From: Mastigocoleus testarum BC008
GTDB lineage: Bacteria; Cyanobacteriota; Cyanobacteriia; Cyanobacteriales; Nostocaceae
NCBI RefSeq assembly: GCF_001456025.1
Contig: NZ_LMTZ01000095.1
Coordinates: 1-64,000 of the forward strand
Length of the DNA stretch: 64,000 nucleotides
Direction of reading: 5' to 3'
Shown: one piece after another, positions 1-7,798 of the stretch
Numbering within the stretch: position 1 is the first letter of the stretch
Layout: every line of letters begins with the position of its first letter
Program-made: the position numbers and the translations under genes
The notes under the pieces: generated by a model
Database searches by the model: none
The model's input: only the letters and a program-made list of their open reading frames with translations
What the model was told of the DNA's origin: nothing

Positions 1-43
1 CTATTGACCAAAATTTTCTTTTGGTGAGGAGAACTTCAGAAAT

Positions 44-262
44 TTATTTCTTGGTATCTCCAACGACCCGCACTACTATTCCTGTGACCTCACCTTTAGT
101 TAATGTAGTTGGATTATTGCGATCAGTTGATTGAGCATAAGTGGGATTTACTGATGCTGTTAAGATAAGTATTGTAGCGATAGATATCGCAACCTGTTTG
201 CAAATCGCAATCGTTTCTAAAAATTTACTCGGTTGCTTATTAAGTTTTATATTTTGCAGCAT
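44..262 (-). CDS. Small putative secreted protein, unknown function
   Basis: The ORF encodes 72 residues from an ATG at 262. The N-terminal half looks like a signal peptide: a Lys-containing n-region, a hydrophobic stretch at about residues 23-36 (VAISIATILILTAS), then an AxA-like site (PTYAQS). The mature part would be only about 28 residues, ending in VTGIVVRVVGDTKK. I recognise no family. It may be a short exported peptide or a truncated periplasmic protein. The gene stands alone at the window edge with a long AT-rich upstream region. The signal-peptide character makes it more credible than a random ORF. Confidence 0.5.
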   Translation of the reverse strand: MLQNIKLNKQPSKFLETIAICKQVAISIATILILTASVNPTYAQSTDRNNPTTLTKGEVTGIVVRVVGDTKK

Positions 263-1006
263 GGTTGATTTTACGTATTTTGTATTTATAATTAACTTGT
301 AGTGGAATATTGTTCGTATAGACGCTATTTGACAAGAATTTGTATCAAATATAAATATTATTTAAGACTCAACAATCTTAGATCTATAAACTTAAAACTT
401 GTATAAACTTAAAAGTTGTAAACTATAGCAGTTTCTACTTGAATAAAATACATCTTGTATTTCTAAATATAGAGATGCGTTCATCGTTACAAAGCGTGTC
501 CGCAGAACATAGATGCATCTTAACTTTAACCTAGTGGCTACGCTAAGCTGACGCATCTTGGAGAGCGTATTATAATCAAACGAGAACCACTACATAATGA
601 TATTAAAACCAAATTTTTTCTCATCAATAATTACATATAATGAGCGTTACCACTTGTTTAAAGAGTTGAATTGTAAATTTTGATTAACAGTTATTTTAAT
701 TTCAATAAAATAGAAAAAACTTTTAATAAATAATAAACATCATGAGATAAGAAAAAGAGAAAGGCATATGGAAATCATCATAAGCCTATAAAAATAACGT
801 ACTCAAAAGCTTTTTTTGAAGTTGTACTTAATTCATGATGTGAGGATTTCTTTGTAGTAAAAGTTGTAAGAATAATAGGTTTAAAGGTACTGCGAATACA
901 GGAATTAAAGACAGAGTTAAAACCTGAGTTAAAACCTGAAAATAATAAGCAGCGGATGCAGTTATTAGATTGGAGTGAGGAAAGCGCAACGTTAATATGA
1001 CTGCAG
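263..1006. other. Intergenic region with dispersed-repeat fragments
   Basis: About 740 bp without a convincing gene. Around 470-570 there are fragments of the GC-richer dispersed repeats common in this genome (for example AAGCGTGTCCGCAGAAC). On the plus strand, 839-1000 is an open frame of 53 codons without a start, ending in a Lys/Glu-rich stretch and LLDWSEESATLI. It could be the tail of a decayed gene. A minus-strand ORF across 778-1023 looks random in composition and overlaps the next gene. Confidence 0.4.
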
Positions 1007-1381
1007 TCAGTCATTAGGCTCAATTAACTTAAAGCCCCAAGGTTTTAATGCTGTGATCGCGACTTCTTCATCTATACCTTCATAAGCTTCCCATTCTTCG
1101 GGATGCTCTTTAGGATGTCCATCACCTATATTACCTGCTACTTTAATAATGGGAATATCTACGGATAAATCAGCATAGGTGCGGATGCTAATCGTATCAC
1201 GCTCCATTGATATGGGTAGGACTAATTGAACTTTGTGTCCTACAAACTTTGCTTTCTTCTGTGAGTTAGCAACAGATTCGCGTATTAAACAGATATCACC
1301 AGCTGTTCCCCAAGTAGTTTTGTAGATATAAAGGAACGAAATATAAGTTTTTGGCTTGATGGCTCTTTTGAGAACTTTCAC
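1007..1381 (-). CDS. Hypothetical protein
   Basis: The ORF encodes 124 residues, apparently from GTG at 1381; no ATG lies near the N-terminus. The composition is that of a soluble globular protein. The second half is acidic (HPKEHPEEWEAYEGIDEE) and the C-terminus reads ITALKPWGFKLIEPND. I see no signal peptide, membrane segment or known motif and recognise no family. It lies between an intergenic stretch and a GNAT acetyltransferase on the same strand, 330 bp away, so no operon is implied. The length and ordinary composition support a real gene, but the start is uncertain. Confidence 0.5.
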   Translation of the reverse strand: MKVLKRAIKPKTYISFLYIYKTTWGTAGDICLIRESVANSQKKAKFVGHKVQLVLPISMERDTISIRTYADLSVDIPIIKVAGNIGDGHPKEHPEEWEAYEGIDEEVAITALKPWGFKLIEPND

Positions 1382-1710
1382 GATCTGTAATTCCTGTTCT
1401 TCGTTTCTGATTCAATCATTTAATTATCGCTGGTTTGAAACCAAAAAATGTATAAAAAATACTATGAATTTCAATTAAGCTCACTTTTACATATTCAGCA
1501 GATAAGAGCGTTTGGAAGCTTTTGCACTTGGTTTGGAATTTTTATGTGGATTTAATTACATGAATATAATTTTAGGTTAAGTGACGATAAAGTTAAGGTA
1601 AATTCCACTTGTTAAATTTGTTGTGACTGATTTTGCTACCTTAAACTTCAGTGGTAGTAACGAATAACTCATTAAGGAAATTGATTGTCATATAATTTTC
1701 TAATCCATAC

Positions 1711-2190
1711 TTAGAGCTTTTTGAAGTATCTAGCAACTGACCAAAGTTCAAAACCTGACTTTTCATAGGTGTGACGTGCTGGAGCATGACCGGGATCGCC
1801 TCCAGTCTCAACCATTGCAATAGACATGCCAGCATCTTTCATCCAATCCAAAGCAAATTCTATCAGAGCGCTGCCAATACCGCGACCTTGAAAGTCTGGA
1901 TCGACAGCAAGCATATAGATTTCACCCATCCTGTCTTCTGAGTGAAGTTTCACGGCGACAAAACCTACTGTTGCTCCTACATTGATCGCAACCCATACAT
2001 TTGTATCCTCTGCAGCACAGACATCCTTCACGGCTTTTTGCTGGCTCACACGCCAATTATCAGGATAAAATGCTTGGTATACATCAGTATTCATGGCTTT
2101 CTGAATAGAATCAAAGACTGGAGTCCATGCTCGAAGTGAAAGACGAATAACGGCATCAAGGTGCTGTGGGTCGTATGGTTCAATACGCAT
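1711..2190 (-). CDS. GNAT-family N-acetyltransferase
   Basis: This 159-residue protein has the single GNAT fold that transfers an acetyl group from acetyl-CoA to an amine. Visible motifs are the N-terminal MRIEPYDPQHLDAVIRL strand-helix, the strand VGFVAVK followed by GEIYMLAVDPDFQGRGIGSAL (motif A, pyrophosphate loop QGRGIG at about residues 100-105), and a C-terminal YEKSGFELWSVARYFKKL (motif B). The length is normal for the family. The substrate cannot be told from sequence. The ATG at 2190 is well placed at the conserved N-terminal strand. A MITE-like repeat lies about 120 bp upstream. Confidence 0.9.
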   Translation of the reverse strand: MRIEPYDPQHLDAVIRLSLRAWTPVFDSIQKAMNTDVYQAFYPDNWRVSQQKAVKDVCAAEDTNVWVAINVGATVGFVAVKLHSEDRMGEIYMLAVDPDFQGRGIGSALIEFALDWMKDAGMSIAMVETGGDPGHAPARHTYEKSGFELWSVARYFKKL

Positions 2191-2307
2191 GTTGATATGA
2201 CCTCTAAAATATACAGAATAATTTTGGGTAAAAGTACTACCAGTAAAGTACCGAAGAACAACTAAAGATAATTTAAAACCTGTAAGAATTATTCACCAAG
2301 AGAATTT

Positions 2308-2436
2308 ATATGATGTCTGCTTAATTAAATTACTTATGAAAAAATATGTTTGTAGTAGCGCTTTAGCGCCAATATTTGTTTACCGCGCTAAAGCGCCACT
2401 ACGAACCTTATTACAATTGTTTTAACGGATATGATA
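2308..2436 (+). repeat. MITE-like element, copy 1 (about 129 bp)
   Basis: The ends are imperfect inverted repeats, ATATGATGTCTG on the left and CGGATATGATAT on the right. The interior holds the inverted pair GTAGTAGCGCTTTAGCGC / GCGCTAAAGCGCCACTAC around a short AT-rich spacer. Related copies lie at 48418-48542 (opposite orientation) and 51775-51899 (same orientation). There is no ORF inside. It fills the gap between a GNAT gene and the GTPase gene. Confidence 0.75.
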
Positions 2437-2508
2437 TTACACTTCATTTGAATTAGTAAAAGGCAAATGAATTAGGAGGCTGTACTCTTGCATAAATGTT
2501 AAATAAAT

Positions 2509-4443
2509 TCAAGAACTAAGATATTCATCAAATCTTTCCTGTAGTTGTTCTACTGTTAAATTTTGAGTCCAATATTCAACCATTGCATGACCAAAAGCCC
2601 AAGCATTGCGATATCCCCTTTGGGGATGCGCGAAGCTATCCGGGGATTCGGAATTTTTCATCAGGACAGGCCATAATGTTAGTAAATCAAATTTGAGTTG
2701 CTTTTCACCTGTATCTAATAGTAGAAACAAATCATACGCCATTTGCAATTTACCAATAACTATAGGTAACTGTTCTACTGGGATTTTTTCTGCTAGCGCA
2801 TATGCCAAAGTTGGGGAACCTGTTGATAATGTGGAAATAAACTGCAGCACAGGACTTTTCAGTAAAGCTGTGACTCCTTGGGTTGTAGTCATTTGGAAAG
2901 TATAGCGATCGATTATTTTGGCTGCTGCAACTGTACGGGCTTCGAGATCCCGCAAAAATCGAGCCAAACGTAGTTGCTTTGCTGGCGCGATCGCATTTAT
3001 TAGTCCCAAAGATAGTTCATCTACATTCCAAACTTGGCGATTGGTTTTTATATCATAGGTAACAACCGGTAAAACCTGCTGGGAAAATTCCCCAAGTAAT
3101 TCAGCCCGATATTTCGTAGCTTCCCGAATTGCAATTTCTTTGGGACGTCCCCCTTCTAGCCAGTTGTAGGGAGGTTCCCATTCCCGGATCGGACGCAGGC
3201 GATCAACTTGAGTGACAATGGTAATTACAGGTAAATCTTCTACTTCCTCCTTCATCTCCTTGAGAAAGTCTGCATCCATTTGTAGTGCTGGATCTAAAGC
3301 AGGTGTAACTAGTAACAACAAATCTGCGGTAGTTGCATAATCAAGTACAAGTTTGCGGAAATCTGCATTATTAATTTGCTCGTAACCGGGAGTATCCCAA
3401 AGTGTCAGGGTTCCACCGGTGGAAGTTTCCCAGTGATAATTTTGAATTTTATCGGTACTGGGTAATACGTCAACTTCCGCTAATTCCAATTGAAATAATG
3501 TATTGATTAAACTACTTTTTCCCGCTCCAGTTCGCCCCACAAGTAAAATATTTACTGGTTTTTGTTCGACGACCTCTACAGGTTCGGCTTGCACCAGAAT
3601 TTCTTTCAAAGTTTGGGTTTTTGCTTTTGGTAGACTTAACGTGGATCCAGAAACTTCTACAAATGGTAAGTTATCCCCACCATAAAGTGCTACAGCCTGC
3701 TGACAGAGATTACGCAATGCAGCTTCGCGCAACATCTGACTTAAATTTACTAGTAATTGTTGACTGGCTTGATCCCCATAATTTTGACTGACCCGTTTCG
3801 CGATCGCGGCGATGGGATTTAAGAACCACTGGGCTAAATTCCAAGTATTCCAGAGTTTGCGGGCTGATGGTTCTAGTTTTTGGTAAACTTCATAGGCGCG
3901 ATATGCTTGTCCTACCGTAACTTGATTGAGGACTGGTGATAATTTCTGCATCCACCGGTCCATATCATCTACTGTACCCCTGATTAAACCGTAGGCTTGG
4001 GGGACGTAAATATTTAGCAGCGGATATTTGACTTCCGGGTGGTAAATATTAGCAATTGCAACGATTAAATCTTGACATCTTTGCCAAAAAGTTTGCCAGT
4101 CTTCCCAAATTGGTGCATCTTCTCGCGTTGCTTGGAGAATTCTTTGGAGTGTCTCTTCTACTTGTCTGACGTTGTCATCTCCTGCTATTTGGGCTGTATT
4201 CTCCGCCAAAGACTCGATTTCTTCGTTAACCTCGGCGATTACAGCTTCTACCTCTTCGAATTGCGAACGCGTCCATTTCACCAGTAACCAACGCCAACCT
4301 ACCAAGACAAGGGTGAATATCCCCCAAATCCAGTTAATTCCCCATTCGTGAATTTGCAAACTTGCAGATACTAATATAAAAATCACGATAGTTGCAAATG
4401 GGGTTGCTAAGGTAATCCATTGCCAAGGTTTTAAGCTAATCAT
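2509..4443 (-). CDS. Membrane-anchored GTPase, DUF697-like C-terminus
   Basis: The protein has 644 residues. Residues 1-60 contain two hydrophobic segments (WITLATPFATIVIFILVSAS and IWGIFTLVLVGW), followed by a helical region to about 280. The G domain follows: P-loop VGRTGAGKSSL (Lys about residue 305), the G3 motif WDTPGYEQ, and a TQVDRL sequence in place of the classic NKxD. The C-terminal part is helical and hydrophobic, as in DUF697-linked GTPases. It is probably a membrane GTPase of unknown role. Near residues 603-613 the peptide SFAHPQRGYR is encoded by a palindromic dispersed repeat inserted in frame (2608-2636). It is a single gene, separated from its neighbours. Confidence 0.85.
   Translation of the reverse strand: MISLKPWQWITLATPFATIVIFILVSASLQIHEWGINWIWGIFTLVLVGWRWLLVKWTRSQFEEVEAVIAEVNEEIESLAENTAQIAGDDNVRQVEETLQRILQATREDAPIWEDWQTFWQRCQDLIVAIANIYHPEVKYPLLNIYVPQAYGLIRGTVDDMDRWMQKLSPVLNQVTVGQAYRAYEVYQKLEPSARKLWNTWNLAQWFLNPIAAIAKRVSQNYGDQASQQLLVNLSQMLREAALRNLCQQAVALYGGDNLPFVEVSGSTLSLPKAKTQTLKEILVQAEPVEVVEQKPVNILLVGRTGAGKSSLINTLFQLELAEVDVLPSTDKIQNYHWETSTGGTLTLWDTPGYEQINNADFRKLVLDYATTADLLLLVTPALDPALQMDADFLKEMKEEVEDLPVITIVTQVDRLRPIREWEPPYNWLEGGRPKEIAIREATKYRAELLGEFSQQVLPVVTYDIKTNRQVWNVDELSLGLINAIAPAKQLRLARFLRDLEARTVAAAKIIDRYTFQMTTTQGVTALLKSPVLQFISTLSTGSPTLAYALAEKIPVEQLPIVIGKLQMAYDLFLLLDTGEKQLKFDLLTLWPVLMKNSESPDSFAHPQRGYRNAWAFGHAMVEYWTQNLTVEQLQERFDEYLSS
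2608..2636 (-). repeat. Palindromic dispersed repeat inside the GTPase coding sequence
   Basis: A 29-bp stretch with core ATCCCCTTTGGGGAT flanked by GCGAT and GCGCGAAGC. It is the exact reverse complement of 44985-45013 inside the thioesterase gene. Here it is translated in frame on the minus strand as part of SFAHPQRGYR. Confidence 0.85.
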
Positions 4444-4562
4444 TGGTTTTGTAGGTGTTTAAATGAGATTTCCTATCACTATTTTCAGTCAATAATTCTT
4501 TGACGGTAAAGGAAACTCAGGGAAATTACAATCATTCAAGTTGTTAAACTAGGGGTTTTGCC

Positions 4563-5048
4563 ATGTTAATTCGTAGAGCTTCAAAATCAGATTTCGAAAG
4601 TATTTGGAGTATTTTTCAAGTTGTAATAGAACCAGGTAATACATACGTATTTGCTCCTGATACTAGTCGCGAAGATGCTTTTGATTACTGGTTTGAAACA
4701 GGTATAAAAACATTTGTGATTGAAGATGACGAACAAATAGTTGGAATGTATAAGCTTGTTACAAATCAACGGGATCTTGGTTCCCACGTTGCAAATGCTT
4801 CTTTTATGGTTAATCCAAACCTTCAGGGTAAAGGGATTGGAAAACTAATGGGATTGCACTGTATTGAAGAAGCGAAAAAAGCCGGTTATCTTGCGATTCA
4901 ATTTAACTTTGTTGTAAGTACGAATAAACCCGCAGTCACCTTATGGGAGAAATTGGGATTTACAATTGTAGGAACATTACCTAAAGCATTTAAACATAAA
5001 GAATTGGGATATATTGATGCCTATGTGATGTATCGGTGGTTGGAATAG
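4563..5048 (+). CDS. GNAT-family N-acetyltransferase
   Basis: The protein has 161 residues from ATG at 4563. It opens with the typical GNAT strand MLIRRASKSDFESIWSIF. Motif A is FMVNPNLQGKGIGKLMGLHC, with acetyl-CoA loop QGKGIG at about residues 92-97. Motif B ends in PAVTLWEKLGFTIVGTLPKAF, followed by GYIDAYVMYRWLE. This C-terminal pattern resembles amino-acid and small-molecule N-acetyltransferases of the RimI/phosphinothricin type. The substrate is unknown. It is divergent from the GTPase gene and unrelated in sequence detail to the GNAT protein at 1711-2190. Confidence 0.9.
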   Translation: MLIRRASKSDFESIWSIFQVVIEPGNTYVFAPDTSREDAFDYWFETGIKTFVIEDDEQIVGMYKLVTNQRDLGSHVANASFMVNPNLQGKGIGKLMGLHCIEEAKKAGYLAIQFNFVVSTNKPAVTLWEKLGFTIVGTLPKAFKHKELGYIDAYVMYRWLE

Positions 5049-5174
5049 AGATTTAATTTGTAGCACCATTCCCTAATATACACAATATTCAGTAAAAATT
5101 CTTAATACACCTTTTCATGATGTAATTTTTCAAGCTGGAGGACTCTAATAAAAGATGATTTTGGAAAAATTTTT

Positions 5175-6518
5175 CTACAAAGCGATCGCATTGTACTTAA
5201 AAGCATTGTCCCAAACATAGTCAATTACAGCTTTACTATCATCTAAAGAAAGCAACTGACAATACCCTTGCTCATCATAAGTTAGTAAAGGTACCTCAGG
5301 GGTATTTTCTACTTCATTACAGTTTTGGTGAACTTTACCACGGATATTTGCCAAATTATCCAAAGGACCGTGAATATCAAAATTAATTGTAGTGCCTAAC
5401 TTTTTCTCCATCCATTCTTCAACGCGAGAATCTAGCTGTTCGGGAGTCAGGGGAACTGGACTAGTAAGGAGGTGATAATACACTAGAATGATTTCCTTGC
5501 ATTCCTCCTCTTCAGCAAGATCTATCAGCATTTGAAACACACCATCATTGTTAGCTAAGTTACTAAAGAAAAGAGTATCACTGACCTTTTTCTGAAACTG
5601 TATTTTTTTACTTTTATATTTACTATATTGTTTAAAAGCAAATCCACCCAAAGCCATTCCTAAAGATAAAGTTGCGACTAAAACTGGCATTAAATCACGT
5701 ACTTTAGATTGCTCTATATCTAAATCTTCAACTAAAGGCTGTGCATTTAAAAATATTAGAATTGCAGCTATAAGTAATAAAATATTTGGTAATGCTCTTA
5801 ATATTAACGGAATTGCAGCCCCTATAGCAGGAATTCCAAATAATAGTCTATCTTTCCAAGTCATACTAGTAGTAACATTAGGAAATAGTAAATCTATATC
5901 TGATTTTGGAATATCTTTATAAAAATATAAATACATTTTACCTGGAGTGAAATTCAAGTCTTTGACTTTAATCTTTTTCCCATGAAAGTAAGCTGCTTCC
6001 TTGAATTTAATAAGTAAAACAATTCGCTCAAAAATTTCAATTGTTTTTTCTTGACGCCAAAACAAGAACTTCTTAATCGAAATTTTCTTAATAGTGTCAC
6101 CCCGGTAATAACATAAGCATCTATCAAAATCATCAAAATTAACTTCACTTTTCAAATTAATTAGGGATTTTGTCTCTAATGCTTTTTTAATAATTGATCT
6201 AGGCAGGCTAATATAATTAGCTCTTTCTAAGATATGATGAAATTTATTTACCACTTGCGATTCCATTTCATCATATTGCTCTGGTGTTAATTTATTTATA
6301 ATTTTAATATCTGTATTAGGATTAAATTGTACATAATTATCCTTTATAATTTCCATAGTTTGATGAAAAGAAAAATGATAATATGCTGACAAAATATGAC
6401 AGAAATCTTGAAATTTTTTGGTGTCAAAACTATTTAATTGACCATCTTCAAGGCAAAGTCTAATAATATCCCGGCGACGGTAGGGAATAAACGCTTCTCG
6501 ATTTTCGTAAGTTGCCAT
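5175..6518 (-). CDS. DUF3754 (TMEM143-like) membrane protein
   Basis: The reading frame opens at TTG 6542, but ATG 6518 gives the more likely N-terminus MATYENREAFIPYRRRDIIR, and I use it. The protein has about 447 residues. The N-terminal half is soluble. The middle carries two hydrophobic blocks: FGIPAIGAAIPLILRAL running into ILLLIAAILIF, and LVATLSLGMALGGFAF. A C-terminal soluble region follows with EEEECKEIILVYYHLL. This order matches DUF3754, the family of eukaryotic TMEM143, whose biochemical role is not established. The gene is monocistronic. Confidence 0.75.
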   Translation of the reverse strand: MATYENREAFIPYRRRDIIRLCLEDGQLNSFDTKKFQDFCHILSAYYHFSFHQTMEIIKDNYVQFNPNTDIKIINKLTPEQYDEMESQVVNKFHHILERANYISLPRSIIKKALETKSLINLKSEVNFDDFDRCLCYYRGDTIKKISIKKFLFWRQEKTIEIFERIVLLIKFKEAAYFHGKKIKVKDLNFTPGKMYLYFYKDIPKSDIDLLFPNVTTSMTWKDRLLFGIPAIGAAIPLILRALPNILLLIAAILIFLNAQPLVEDLDIEQSKVRDLMPVLVATLSLGMALGGFAFKQYSKYKSKKIQFQKKVSDTLFFSNLANNDGVFQMLIDLAEEEECKEIILVYYHLLTSPVPLTPEQLDSRVEEWMEKKLGTTINFDIHGPLDNLANIRGKVHQNCNEVENTPEVPLLTYDEQGYCQLLSLDDSKAVIDYVWDNAFKYNAIAL

Positions 6519-6709
6519 GAATTGGTTTTTATCAGAGTCCAAGTGGTGATTTTTTTATTAAAAGCTATATTTGTATATCATCTACTTCTTTGAGTTATTA
6601 AACAAATTTGTTTACACAAAACTTTAATTTGTAAAGCTGATTGTGCAAGGTTTAAGACAATACTTCTGAGATATTTCGCTAAGATGTATTTTATTTGTAT
6701 AGAGGTAAT

Positions 6710-7678
6710 ATGACCTATCCGCGTTTAGCTTTTCTGATTTTACCCTATACCCGTCATGAACTACCTGGCTGGGGTTATCTTTTCAAAGCTTTTAAAATTT
6801 CTACTGTTGAACATCATTCGTTGTGGAAATCTGCACCTACTAAGACAATACGTCATTCTTGGCATAATCACCTAATGAAGTTGGATCTTTCCAATTGGTC
6901 CGAACGTCATACATATTTTCTTGGTCGTTTTTACGACCTCGATCTCCAATTAGCTATGAATCAAGTCTTGAAAGCTGGCGATCGCCTGGTAGATATTGGC
7001 GCAAATATTGGGATGATCACTCTACATGGTGCTGCATTAGTAGGTGATTCCGGTCATGTTGATAGTTTTGAGCCTAATCCCGAGTGCTGTCAGAGGATCA
7101 GAGAATTCTTAGAGTTGAATGATATTAAACATGTCAAAATTCATGAAGTTGGATTGTCAGATGTACGGGACACTTTAACCCTCAGTATCCTTCACGAACA
7201 TTCAGGTATGGGTACTTTAACTATACCTGAAGGTATAGAAGATGAAGTGATTTCTCAAAAATTTGAAGTACCTGTTTCTATTGGTGATGATATTCTCAAG
7301 GAAAATTCAAAACCAATAAAATTTCTCAAAATTGATGTAGAAGGATTTGAATACAAAGTTCTAAGGGGATTAGAACAAACCCTGAAAACTTGGAAACCTG
7401 TTGTGGTGACAGAAGCATCTTGGAAGCCTGTTGTCAAAACAGTAGAATCGAGTAATTCTATGGATAATATGGGGATGAATCCGCTGGAAATTTATCATTT
7501 CATGAAGCAACTGGGATATTTACCCTATGGTTTGACAACAAAAAGACGTTGGTTACGACATCATTTGGCTTTAATTCCAATTGGTGAAGATAATATTAAA
7601 GATTCTATCTTTTCAGATTTTCTTTGGTTACATCCAGAAAGTTCGGGTAAAGAAGCTCTGGAAAAATTTATTTCTTGA
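6710..7678 (+). CDS. FkbM-family SAM-dependent methyltransferase
   Basis: The frame is open from TTG 6695, but ATG 6710 gives the plausible start MTYPRLAFLILPYTRHELPG; an AGAGG sits close upstream. The product is about 322 residues. The FkbM core shows LVDIGANIGMITLHGA (SAM-binding loop), then DSFEPNPECCQRIREFLELN, and the family signature LKIDVEGFEYKVLRGLEQTL. FkbM enzymes O-methylate sugars or polyketide-like hydroxyls, and in cyanobacteria they often act on surface glycans. No glycosyltransferases adjoin it, so the substrate is unknown. It ends 120 bp before the first CHAT gene. Confidence 0.88.
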   Translation: MTYPRLAFLILPYTRHELPGWGYLFKAFKISTVEHHSLWKSAPTKTIRHSWHNHLMKLDLSNWSERHTYFLGRFYDLDLQLAMNQVLKAGDRLVDIGANIGMITLHGAALVGDSGHVDSFEPNPECCQRIREFLELNDIKHVKIHEVGLSDVRDTLTLSILHEHSGMGTLTIPEGIEDEVISQKFEVPVSIGDDILKENSKPIKFLKIDVEGFEYKVLRGLEQTLKTWKPVVVTEASWKPVVKTVESSNSMDNMGMNPLEIYHFMKQLGYLPYGLTTKRRWLRHHLALIPIGEDNIKDSIFSDFLWLHPESSGKEALEKFIS

Positions 7679-7698
7679 AAAGCAACATACAAAAAAAA

Positions 7699-7797
7699 TT
7701 ACGCATCAACTTCAAATAAACCATCTTGCCATATAATCGCTTCAATATCGCACTCCGAAGCAATTGACGTTTGGAAATCTGGTGCGTAGTTCTTTTT
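7699..7797 (-). pseudogene. Possible C-terminal gene remnant
   Basis: On the minus strand this interval reads as a protein-like tail, KKNYAPDFQTSIASECDIEA, then IIWQDGLFEVDA and a stop at 7701-7699. It has ordinary amino-acid composition and a clean C-terminus but no start, and it is cut by the start of the CHAT gene. It may be the surviving 3' end of a displaced gene. I cannot name the family. Confidence 0.3.
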
Positions 7798-7798
7798 T

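Noticed and set aside
778..1023. 81-residue minus-strand ORF
   Set aside because: Low-complexity (repeated FNSGFNSVFNS), overlaps the next gene, and arises from a short repeated CTGAGTTAAAAC stretch on the plus strand.
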